From: an uncultured Lachnospiraceae bacterium
GTDB taxonomy: Bacteria > Bacillota > Clostridia > Lachnospirales > Lachnospiraceae
NCBI GenBank assembly: GCA_910587935.1
Contig: CAJUNP010000012.1
Span: 9,660 to 70,907 of the forward strand
DNA: 61,248 nt
Reading direction: 5' to 3'
In this document: positions 26,201 through 32,968 of the stretch, one piece after another
How the letters are laid out: each line of letters opens with the position of its first letter
Position numbering within the stretch: the stretch's first letter is position 1
Position numbers and translations under genes: made by a program
The notes under the pieces: model-generated
Told to the model about the DNA's origin: nothing
Databases searched by the model: none
Seen by the model: the letters and a program-made list of their open reading frames with translations, nothing else

Positions 26201-29200
26201 GTTAACGCCGCCCCTCTCTTTGGTTCCGCAAACAGCCAGGATTCAAACTCCATTTTTATCTGTGCCTGCTTTTCTCTGGCAAGCAGGGTTTCACGCTTAT
26301 TCAGCACGTAACGCACCTTTTCTTCCCCGGTCGCCGGATCCTCGTACTCCTGCCTGTCACGGACTTCCACCGTTTTCAGGTTGAGGGTATTTTCCATGAT
26401 TTCGTAAGCGTTCATGCGTTCCGTTCCATAAGTTTTATTTACGGCGATGGAATCCTTTTCCGCACCCTTTTCCGTAATGAAATAGGCTCCGGTATATTCC
26501 GCAAACTCAATATGGATTCTGTCTCCCCTGTTGTAAATGCCTGTGCCGAACTTTTCATACATAAAATCCTGATAGTATTCCACCGGTATCCAGGTAGAGC
26601 CAAGCACAAAGCTGATGTCCTCCGGCTTCAGAGGTTCCGGCTGCACCTGTTTTAATGCCTCCACGTTCCGGTCAAAGTATTCCGGATATTCCTCCGCCGC
26701 AAGGACAGCCTGTGCCAGCTTCTCCTTTACGCGTCCGCTTAAGTATTCCTCCGCAAGCACCCAGCCGGACGCGGCATCTTCCGGCTTCCACTTTGCCGGA
26801 TCCTGATATACACGCTCCCCCAGCTCCTCCAGAATGTCCTCCCCGCTGCACATCTGCCCGTCCCTGCGGTACAGAAACTGCATATAATTCAGGTCAAACT
26901 TTCCCTTGGCGTTCAGGGTAATCCGCAGGGCCTCTTCCACGCTGTCCGCCGTTTTCGGCATATTTTTAGGCCGGATTGTGGCTTTATGGAATACCGCGGT
27001 CTTTTTATACACGCCTTTTATCTTTTTCCCATGCTCATCCTTTACTTCTTCCTCGATGGAACGCAGAAGCGGGGCATCCGCATCCCGGGAAAATGCCGTA
27101 ACGTTCCCCTGGGCGTTGAGATATCCGTATTCTTTCGTATAACCGTCATACTCCCGGTTCAGGCGGTCTAATAATTCCTGCAGCCTTTTTTCGTACTCCG
27201 CAGTGGGCAGCTCCCATCCCAGCTCAGGATCGCCGTGAAGCTGGAAGTCTATCAATTCCCGCAGAACATTCCGGATGCGGAGCATCCCGTCTACTCTTTC
27301 CGCCTTTTTCCCGGTCAGTTCCTGACGGTACATCCGGGAATCCTCCCGGTAATAGAAAACATCTCCCACCTTGGTATAGCTATAGTTCTTAACATTCGGC
27401 GCTGCGGGAATCCATTCTTTGATAACCGTGTCTTTGTCATCCGACAATCCGCTTTCCGGTTCCTCATAATGGCCGTGGAGTCTGCTTACCGCTTCCGAAA
27501 GCAGTTCATCCAAATCTTTATCCGGATACGGCTTGCAGGTCACAAAATCACGGCTTCCATACATACCCGTTTCCTGTGCCATGGTTCCCAGCATCATCTC
27601 CGGATGGTCAATGAAATAACTGTTATAGGGGATTCTGTTCTCGTCTTTTTCCACGGAAAGCCACGGGGTATTCCTCTCATCTGGTATAATTTCCTGTTCC
27701 CGCTTTTTCAAAAACAATATATCCGTGGTCGCTTCTGTTCCTGCCACCTGTTTGAAAGCATTTTCCGGCAGGCGTATGGCTCCGATTAGTTCCGCCCTCT
27801 GTGCGATATATTTCCGCACAGACTGGTTCTCTTTATCCATGGTAAATTTTGTGGTAATGACTGCAACTATCCCTCCGGCCCTGACCTTATCCAGACATTT
27901 TGCCAGAAAGTAGTCGTGTATCTTGAAATTAAAGCGGTCATACCGTCTGTCGCTGATCCGGATATTGTGAAAGGGTATATTTCCCACTGCCACATCAAAG
28001 AAGCTGTCGGAAAACTCCGTGTCCTCAAACCCTTTGATAAGAATGTCCGCCTGCGGATATAATTTCCTTGCAATGCCTCCCGCAATGGGCTCCAGCTCCA
28101 CGCCGTAGAGTTTTGACCGGTTCATGCTCTCCGGCAGGGCTGAGAAGAAGTTGCCCGTTCCCAGCGCCGGATCAAGAATGTTTCCCGACCGGAAGCCGAA
28201 CTTATAAAGCGCCTGATAAATATGCCGGATTACTTTCTGGTCCGTATAATACGAGGTCAGGGTGGAAGCCGACGCCGACTGCATTTCCTCTTCCGTCAGC
28301 AGCCCCGAAATCTCATCATACTCTTTTTCCCATCCCTGTTTTCCGGGCGTCAGGGCGTTTGCCAGGCCTCCCCAGCCCACAAAGCGGGCTAAAATAATCT
28401 GTTCTTCCGAAGATGCCGGCCGTTTTTCCTGCTGCAGCTGTTTGAGAAGCCTGACTGCCTCCACGTTGTTGTGAAACTTTGTCTTCGGGCCTCCCTCGTA
28501 CAGATGATGCTCCGGCTGGTAGCGGTAGTTCAATGTCCCGTCCCGAAAACGCTGTTCCATTTCCTTTACCGCATCCAAGGCGTATTTTTCATCTGCCGTC
28601 CCGATGCGGCTCATATTTTCTATCCGCCTCTTTGTTTCTTCCGAAAAGTCTCCATCCTCTACAGCCCGCACAATCTCCCGGGATGTTTCCCCCTCTGTAT
28701 AAAAGGGCTGGAGAAGCTCGGCATTTTCAATCAGAGTTACCGGAAGCCTCTCTTTGGTTTTATAGCCATGAAGCCCCTGCAGCTGCTCTATATCGCCCAA
28801 CTCCACCGTATGGTTGTCATCCAGATACCGGAGCACTTCAAAAATACGGCTGTCATAAGCAATCCTGCTTCCTGCCGGAAACGGAATATATCCGGTCTTT
28901 GCTTCCTCCGGCTCTGTTTCTTCCGGCAGTATCTGACTGTCTCTTATCCCGTCATCCTCAAAGGGACCTGCATAAAGCTCAAACAGGCTGAGCTGCCCAT
29001 CCCCGCGGTTCTTTCCCTTATTGCCCTGCATATCCTCCAGTTCATCCGGAATGTTGAAACCGCCTATAGAGTCTTCTTCCTCATGGTATGGGATATATTC
29101 TCCGTCCTGCATCAGGAAGCTGATTGCACGGGCAATCACATCCCACGTCAGCCGCACGAAGCCGTCTCCCCCGAAAAAGAAATCCGCCGCATCCTTTCCC

Positions 29201-30630
29201 GGCATGATTCCCCGCGTTTTGTCACGGCTCCTCTGCAGCCCATAATCAAGATAAATATCCCTGACGGCGTCTCTTTTTACAGCCGGATTTGTCTCCTTTT
29301 CAAATACCTGATTGATACGGTCATACAGTTCCAGGGAAAATATTTCCGTATCTGTCAAAAGGCTTTGCAGCTCCTCCCAGTCCTTATGCTCCCGGATGTC
29401 TTCCTTTGTTCCCGGCTCCGGGGCACGGAAAAAGGAACCCTGAGCGGCATTTTCCGCATCGGATTCCTCTGTTTCCTTTTCCGTATTCTTTTTTTCAGGC
29501 TCCGGCGATTCCGTTTCCTCTTTTGGGGCTATCTTAACTGGTACGCCACTTCGTGCAGGATGATTTCCTCCGCCTGTCTGGTTATCATCTCCATGTGGCC
29601 GGCCTTCTTCAGGGCGTCCTCCGTCTCCGGCATCGGCTGTACCTCCAGAAGCTGTTTTATCAGCGTTTCTTTCTTTGCTTCCGCTTCCTCGTCCACTCTG
29701 GCTATCATCTCGTTTATCTGCCCCAGTGCAATCAGGTCCGACAGCCTCTGGGGGTGTTTTGACTTCATGTAGTCCTTCCATCTTCTCCCGAACATCCCTG
29801 CCGGCCTTAGGTCGTGCTCCCTGTTCATGGATATCCTGAGGTCCGGATACAGCATCCCGTCCTCCCCTTTCCGGTATTCCAGTTTTGCCAACGGTTCTCT
29901 GCTCATATTTGCGGCTCCTTTCTTCTTTGATTTCTTCAATCTGTTTATGTATCTCCGACAATACGGGCTTTGCTATGGAACAGGCATAATACCCAAGTCC
30001 CATGAACAGTTCCAGGCTTCCAAAATGGCTGATGTTTTCAAAGGCTCCTGCTTCTTCAAAAATCTCTGTTTTAATTCCGCATTTTTTGAAAACGATATAA
30101 GCCGCACTGTCCGATACAAGCTTTGCAAACTCATTCTGCACTGCTTCTGCAGGAAGGCCGTACAGCACGCTGTTTTCATCTTTTACCTCTACCTTGGAAA
30201 GGTACTTTTCAAGAAATGTATCCGCCTGCATACTGACAAGCTGGCAGAGACAGTTTTCAACGCTGTTTTCGTCCGTCCCGAACTGTTTATGGAAGCGGGA
30301 TAATATTTCCGGCTGGTACTGTCTTTCCAGAAACCAGACGGAGTTCATGGCTTTCCGGAAGCCCTCATAGCTTCCCCGGGTATCCGCAAGGTCGAAATAG
30401 TAGGCAAGCGTGGCTTTCGGATTATTCATATCCACAACGCCGATGCCCTTGGAGCCGGCCTTCAGATATCTCCCGGTCTGTTTCTCCCATCCCGCCTTTG
30501 TCGCCAGAAGTCCCGCGTCCGGCCTCTGTACATAAATCAGAACGTTTTTGTCAAAAGACATCCTGTAATATTTTGACACGCTGGATAAGAGCCCCATCCA
30601 CTCTTTCCTGTTCTGTGTCAATGCCTGCAC
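23239..30630 (-). CDS. Giant ArdC-like / adenine-methylase-like / SNF2 helicase protein
   Basis: In this 2463-residue protein, residues 1-230 resemble an ArdC-type N-terminal domain (YVQRPDAGLLATKAGWEKQ, LKAGSKGIGVV). Residues about 240-420 are a hydrophilic Gly/Arg/Asp/Glu-rich linker. A methylase-like domain follows, with motif DPALGTGNFF near 817 and GNIPFHN near 883 (NIPF in place of NPPY). The helicase part has HEVGAGKTMTACA near 1530, VDEAHAYKN near 1692 and QRNGRILRQGNEN near 2023. Such fusions are common in Clostridia elements and may counter host defence or remodel incoming DNA. A GTG at 30630 is used as start, but the frame stays open upstream into parB with coding-like sequence (GRETYLADLYRQS), so the protein may begin earlier. 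Confidence 0.85.
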   Translation of the reverse strand: MQALTQNRKEWMGLLSSVSKYYRMSFDKNVLIYVQRPDAGLLATKAGWEKQTGRYLKAGSKGIGVVDMNNPKATLAYYFDLADTRGSYEGFRKAMNSVWFLERQYQPEILSRFHKQFGTDENSVENCLCQLVSMQADTFLEKYLSKVEVKDENSVLYGLPAEAVQNEFAKLVSDSAAYIVFKKCGIKTEIFEEAGAFENISHFGSLELFMGLGYYACSIAKPVLSEIHKQIEEIKEERSRKYEQRTVGKTGIPERGGRDAVSGPQDIHEQGARPKAGRDVREKMEGLHEVKTPPEAVGPDCTGADKRDDSQSGRGSGSKERNADKTASGGTADAGDGGRPEEGRPHGDDNQTGGGNHPARSGVPVKIAPKEETESPEPEKKNTEKETEESDAENAAQGSFFRAPEPGTKEDIREHKDWEELQSLLTDTEIFSLELYDRINQVFEKETNPAVKRDAVRDIYLDYGLQRSRDKTRGIMPGKDAADFFFGGDGFVRLTWDVIARAISFLMQDGEYIPYHEEEDSIGGFNIPDELEDMQGNKGKNRGDGQLSLFELYAGPFEDDGIRDSQILPEETEPEEAKTGYIPFPAGSRIAYDSRIFEVLRYLDDNHTVELGDIEQLQGLHGYKTKERLPVTLIENAELLQPFYTEGETSREIVRAVEDGDFSEETKRRIENMSRIGTADEKYALDAVKEMEQRFRDGTLNYRYQPEHHLYEGGPKTKFHNNVEAVRLLKQLQQEKRPASSEEQIILARFVGWGGLANALTPGKQGWEKEYDEISGLLTEEEMQSASASTLTSYYTDQKVIRHIYQALYKFGFRSGNILDPALGTGNFFSALPESMNRSKLYGVELEPIAGGIARKLYPQADILIKGFEDTEFSDSFFDVAVGNIPFHNIRISDRRYDRFNFKIHDYFLAKCLDKVRAGGIVAVITTKFTMDKENQSVRKYIAQRAELIGAIRLPENAFKQVAGTEATTDILFLKKREQEIIPDERNTPWLSVEKDENRIPYNSYFIDHPEMMLGTMAQETGMYGSRDFVTCKPYPDKDLDELLSEAVSRLHGHYEEPESGLSDDKDTVIKEWIPAAPNVKNYSYTKVGDVFYYREDSRMYRQELTGKKAERVDGMLRIRNVLRELIDFQLHGDPELGWELPTAEYEKRLQELLDRLNREYDGYTKEYGYLNAQGNVTAFSRDADAPLLRSIEEEVKDEHGKKIKGVYKKTAVFHKATIRPKNMPKTADSVEEALRITLNAKGKFDLNYMQFLYRRDGQMCSGEDILEELGERVYQDPAKWKPEDAASGWVLAEEYLSGRVKEKLAQAVLAAEEYPEYFDRNVEALKQVQPEPLKPEDISFVLGSTWIPVEYYQDFMYEKFGTGIYNRGDRIHIEFAEYTGAYFITEKGAEKDSIAVNKTYGTERMNAYEIMENTLNLKTVEVRDRQEYEDPATGEEKVRYVLNKRETLLAREKQAQIKMEFESWLFAEPKRGAALTAIYNDRFNNIRPRTYNGDNLMLPDMNDAITLRKHQRDTIAMGIYGDGNLLVAHEVGAGKTMTACAIAYERKRLGVCNKPLIAVPNHTLEQWAAEFMRLYPNANILVASKKDFEKSRRRRFVSRIATGDYDCIIMGHSSFELISLSRERQLSAMQEEIDEITKKIDEMKSITGKTWTLKQMEIFRHNLQDRFDRLYNAGKKDDTVSFEELGVDNLFVDEAHAYKNNYSYTKMQRVAGVGGQSSQRAMDMHMKCQYINEITNEHGVVYLTGTPVSNSMSELYVMQKTLQPSELRQRGLLMFDSWASTFGRVESSLEIKPEGSGYQMKARFAKFHNLPELMSMLFLVADIKTADMLNLPVPKLKTGKMQVIKTSITPDQKAIMEELVERAEAIRNKEVDSSQDNFLKLTNEARLLSVDPRILDETLDNNPDTKLNLCARNVAEIYHDTKEKRSTQLIFCDKGTPKADGSFNFYHAIRQELVRLGVDEKEIAFIHDANTDTRRAELLEKVRSGIVRVLLGSTEKMGTGLNVQDKLAALHNLDAPWRPADLTQRNGRILRQGNENDEVSIFNYITEQTFDAYLWQILEQKQRYISQIMTGRSALRSCEDVDEVVLQYAEFKALAVSDPKIKRKMEVDNEVYRLQTLKSAWKTEHTDLQNKITVHYPQEMKKCVLRIQQGKADAERYEKEKPREFSMTLNHRLFDERAKAGDYLNMQMANLGYETGDIVPAGTYAGLQVFLKRGMFHTVLLCLKGEGSYQADAGDSALGNITRLENLAEKIPFYLKEEERRLGELKKQYEAAKAQADKPFSEEEKLSELLKEQVSLNLELEFADDGEMEKAGRNHGNSIYRKLHKLAPELFEGTYTYMKFKQKGFDDLVLEAIGSQEYSIAHYYMQNGDCMRDPEITFMPDDTDQSIYALSYTQDNMGIYYETGDRTEKQIEDLMKFFDQWLTNIKNQGFSLYHAYGEEAEYIKADKNIEEEESGKQEENVR
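29529..29906 (-). CDS. tnpV: TnpV-like protein, nested in another frame of the giant helicase gene
   Basis: This 125-residue protein begins at an ATG with AAGAAAGGAG eight bases upstream, entirely inside the helicase gene but in a different frame of the same strand. It reads LEYRKGEDGMLYPDLRISM, later GMFGRRWKDYMKSKHPQRLS, and LIALGQINEMIARVDEEAEA, ending EEIILHEVAYQLR. This matches the TnpV family (first seen in Tn4451-type elements, Xis-like role suggested): LPDL near the start, G-x-G/FGRRR, YL/MKxH, LxxxGxLN, EEIVxxExxY at the end. The helicase residues in the other frame are low-complexity linker, as expected if this frame carries the constraint. A TTG 11 codons upstream is also in frame. 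Confidence 0.65.
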   Translation of the reverse strand: MSREPLAKLEYRKGEDGMLYPDLRISMNREHDLRPAGMFGRRWKDYMKSKHPQRLSDLIALGQINEMIARVDEEAEAKKETLIKQLLEVQPMPETEDALKKAGHMEMITRQAEEIILHEVAYQLR

Positions 30631-30664
30631 CGACTGGCGGTACAGGTCTGCAAGATAAGTTTCC

Positions 30665-31720
30665 CTACCCAGCCTTCTGCTCCGGATTTCCGCCGTTTTG
30701 TGCGAAATATAATTCCAGCGCCTTTACAATCGTCTCCTCAATTTCCTTTCTGCTCTGCTCCCTGTCAAAAAATCTGTTGATGACAGTCTCCTTGATTTTG
30801 ATGGGTTTGGGGCTGTTATTCCTTACAGCCTTCGTTTTTTCTCCGGCAATGATCTGCCTGAGCAGTTCCTCTGTCAGCCTGCCTTTTTTTGCATAGTCAT
30901 GGATAAGGGTTGATTTTTTAATATCCACACCGTATCCTTCTTCTATCATTTCCGCTATCAGAAGCTGCTGTTCCTTTTCTTTTACAAAAGAAATATCATA
31001 TGCCGCTTCAAAAGCAATCTTTTTATTATCCAGAAATTCCATAAGCGGAGAAACCAAAGTGGCAATGCGGAGATATTTTGCAATTTTATCCCGACCGAGT
31101 CCGTACTGCTCACTGACTTTTTCATTGGCATTTAACTTTTTCTGAATTTCAGAAGAAGTCCCGTTTTCCCCGGTTTCATGCGGGTTTACGAGTTCTTCAA
31201 TCTCTTTTATCAGGTCGTTTCTCCGTCCCTGGCTCTTGACTGCGTCATAGTGCTGTTTCAGGCAATACGCTTTTTCAGAAGGGCTTAAATCATCAAAGGA
31301 ACGCTGCCGCAGGTTTGTCTCTGTCGCAATCAGTACGGCATCCTCATAGGTCAGGTTTTCTTTGATGATAACCGGGCCTTTGGTAAGTCCGGCAATGGTT
31401 CCTGCGTTCTGTCTGTTATGTCCGCTTAGAATCGTGTTTTTCCCGTCATGTGCCCAGACGATCATCGGTTCCAGTATGCCGTACTCACGGATGCTGTCTA
31501 CCATATCCCGAAGCCGCTGTCCGGTATAGAGCCTGAATTTATGGTTTGGAAGCGACTCCATCACGGCAAAGTCCATTTCTATGATTCCCATCCCGCCTTT
31601 TTCTTTTTCCGACCGGTTTGTCTCTTCCTTGGTCTTAAAGTCAAAGAGGTCGTCCATACCGTCCAGGGAAGAATTAAGCAATGTGTTTCTTGCCGGTATC
31701 TTCGGTGTTCTGACTGCCAT
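30665..31720 (-). CDS. parB: ParB/Spo0J-family partition protein
   Basis: This 351-residue protein has the ParB N-terminal domain with LPNHKFRLYTGQRLRDMVDS, the CTP-binding GHNR-type motif LSGHNRQNAGTIAG near residue 98, then ETNLRQRSFDDLSPSEKA and a helix-turn-helix region (VSEQYGLGRDKIAKYLRIA) near 205. The C-terminus is charged and helical. It overlaps parA by 47 bases. Together they would segregate or stabilise the element while it is excised and circular. The sequence between about 165 and 190 (NPHETGENGTSSE) is a flexible spacer. Confidence 0.9.
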   Translation of the reverse strand: MAVRTPKIPARNTLLNSSLDGMDDLFDFKTKEETNRSEKEKGGMGIIEMDFAVMESLPNHKFRLYTGQRLRDMVDSIREYGILEPMIVWAHDGKNTILSGHNRQNAGTIAGLTKGPVIIKENLTYEDAVLIATETNLRQRSFDDLSPSEKAYCLKQHYDAVKSQGRRNDLIKEIEELVNPHETGENGTSSEIQKKLNANEKVSEQYGLGRDKIAKYLRIATLVSPLMEFLDNKKIAFEAAYDISFVKEKEQQLLIAEMIEEGYGVDIKKSTLIHDYAKKGRLTEELLRQIIAGEKTKAVRNNSPKPIKIKETVINRFFDREQSRKEIEETIVKALELYFAQNGGNPEQKAG

Positions 31721-32498
31721 TTCCTATCAGCTCCTTTACAAAATTTTTATAGGCTTTCGCCGCCGGATTATCCGGTTCATATTCGCAGATTGTCATGCCG
31801 TACTCCACCGCCTCGGGCACTTTGATGGACCGTGGAATACTGTTGGTAAAGATACGCACTTTTTCTCCAAGGGCCTGCTGCAGCTGTGCTTTCACGTGTT
31901 TTGATACTCTTGTCCGTTCGTTATCCATGGTAATCAGGATTCCTTCGATTTCCAGTCCGGTATTTGCATGTGCCCTGATTCTGTGGAAGGCACGCAGAAA
32001 CTCCGCCATTCCCTCCACCGCCAGCGTTTCCGACTGTACCGGGATAATCAGGCTGTCGCAGCATATCATGACGTTGATCATGGCGGTTCCCATTTTGGGC
32101 ATCCCGTCAATGAGGATGTAGTCATACTGGTCCTTTATGGTGTCAACAAACTCTTTGAGCTTGTACTCCGCGAAATCGGTATCACACATCAGTTTGTCAA
32201 AGTTATCCAGCTTGTTATTTGCCGGAATTAGGTCCACCCCTGTCTCTGTCTTTATCATGTAGGATGCCTTGTCCGGCAGTTCTTCGTTCATCACGATACA
32301 TTTCAGAATATCGTAGATTGTTGTGGAAAGCTGCTCAGGAGTGGTTACTCCGCACAGTTTTGTTGAGTGTCTCTGCCCGTCAAAGTCGATCAATGCGACC
32401 TTGCAGCCTTCCTTTGACAGCAGATATGACAGGGTGGTGGCAGTCGTTGTTTTTCCGACTCCGCCTTTTCTGTTTACGATTCCTAAAACCTTGGCCAT
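31674..32498 (-). CDS. parA: ParA/Soj-family partition ATPase
   Basis: The 274-residue protein has a deviant Walker A NRKGGVGKTTTATTLSYLL at residues 9-27, Walker A' LIDFDGQRHSTKLCG near 38 (D-FDGQ in place of D-DPQ), and Walker B YDYILIDGMPKMGTAMIN near 140. It is the first large gene of the element's right-end operon, preceded by a leader peptide, an attenuator-like terminator and a 66-residue open frame. It probably works with ParB for maintenance of the excised element. Confidence 0.92.
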   Translation of the reverse strand: MAKVLGIVNRKGGVGKTTTATTLSYLLSKEGCKVALIDFDGQRHSTKLCGVTTPEQLSTTIYDILKCIVMNEELPDKASYMIKTETGVDLIPANNKLDNFDKLMCDTDFAEYKLKEFVDTIKDQYDYILIDGMPKMGTAMINVMICCDSLIIPVQSETLAVEGMAEFLRAFHRIRAHANTGLEIEGILITMDNERTRVSKHVKAQLQQALGEKVRIFTNSIPRSIKVPEAVEYGMTICEYEPDNPAAKAYKNFVKELIGNGSQNTEDTGKKHIA

Positions 32499-32550
32499 TA
32501 TTTTGTTTCCTTTCTTCCCTTGAATTTGTTATCTTAATCACATTTGCTTC

Positions 32551-32751
32551 TCATACAGGCGGCAAACCAAGGTCAGCTTTGCTGAACCCTGGCGCCGCCC
32601 GTGGATACCATATAAAATACGGTGTCTGGATAAAAATAGGACTATCACTTACCTCCTGTTCTTGTTTGGCATCTAAATCAGCCTCTACCCTGCATTTTCT
32701 TTTTCCCGCTTTTTTCCGGGCGAAAAAAAGTGGGACTAAAAGAGCCTGCAT
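32551..32751 (-). CDS. Possible 66-residue protein between attenuator and parA
   Basis: An ATG at 32751, inside the downstream half of the attenuator stem region, opens a 66-codon frame: MQALLVPLFFARKKAGKRK, a basic patch, then acidic and hydrophobic parts, ending FSKADLGLPPV. It is co-linear with parA and ends 52 bases before it. There is no strong ribosome site (TCTTCTATG precedes it), and its beginning is fixed by the terminator stem sequence, so it may not be a protein. Positions 32,560-32,590 also form an imperfect hairpin (CCAAGGTCAGC/GCTGAACCCTGG). Confidence 0.3.
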   Translation of the reverse strand: MQALLVPLFFARKKAGKRKCRVEADLDAKQEQEVSDSPIFIQTPYFIWYPRAAPGFSKADLGLPPV

Positions 32752-32774
32752 AGAAGAAGGCTAATTTAGTCCCA
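32723..32774 (-). terminator. Attenuator-like intrinsic terminator ahead of parA
   Basis: On the minus strand TGGGACTAAATTAGCCT pairs with AGGCTCTTTTAGTCCCA around a short loop and is followed by CTTTTTTT. It starts right after the stop of a 12-residue leader peptide and lies about 225 bases upstream of the parA ATG, so transcripts for parA, parB and the helicase must pass it. The tight packing of leader peptide, stem and T-tract suggests transcription attenuation. Confidence 0.75.
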
Positions 32775-32813
32775 TCAAAAATTCATTTTTTGCATTTTGT
32801 AGCTTATTACCAC
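32775..32813 (-). CDS. 12-residue leader peptide before the attenuator
   Basis: GTG at 32813 is preceded by AAGGAGGG at a six-base distance, an excellent site. The peptide reads VVISYKMQKMNF and stops at TGA one base before the terminator stem begins. Translation through it would place a ribosome over the upstream arm of the stem, as in leader-peptide-controlled attenuators of resistance and transfer genes. No coding is conserved that I can verify; the argument is the ribosome site plus placement. Confidence 0.5.
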   Translation of the reverse strand: MVISYKMQKMNF

Positions 32814-32886
32814 GAACAACCCTCCTTATGTTACATAATTGCTACATCATGCGATTTTAATTCAAAATATGATTGTAAACAGGCCT

Positions 32887-32931
32887 GTCCTAACCAATGT
32901 TCTGAATAAAATCAGTATTTTTCATTAGGAC
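32887..32931. repeat. Inverted repeat near the element's right end
   Basis: GTCCTAA (32887-32893) and TTAGGAC (32925-32931) are inverted copies. Between them CTGA and TCAG form a smaller inner repeat. It is about 65-110 bases inside the inferred boundary with the S8 protease, a place where recombinase or Xis arm sites are often found. No function is proven. Confidence 0.35.
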
Positions 32932-32968
32932 TGAATTAGCGGAACCCCCTTTATTTATGGGCTTCTTA

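Noticed and set aside
28471..29772. Plus-strand open frame of 433 codons opposite the helicase gene
   Set aside because: It is antisense to a strongly supported protein; composition is that of a shadow frame and there is no ribosome site or recognisable family.
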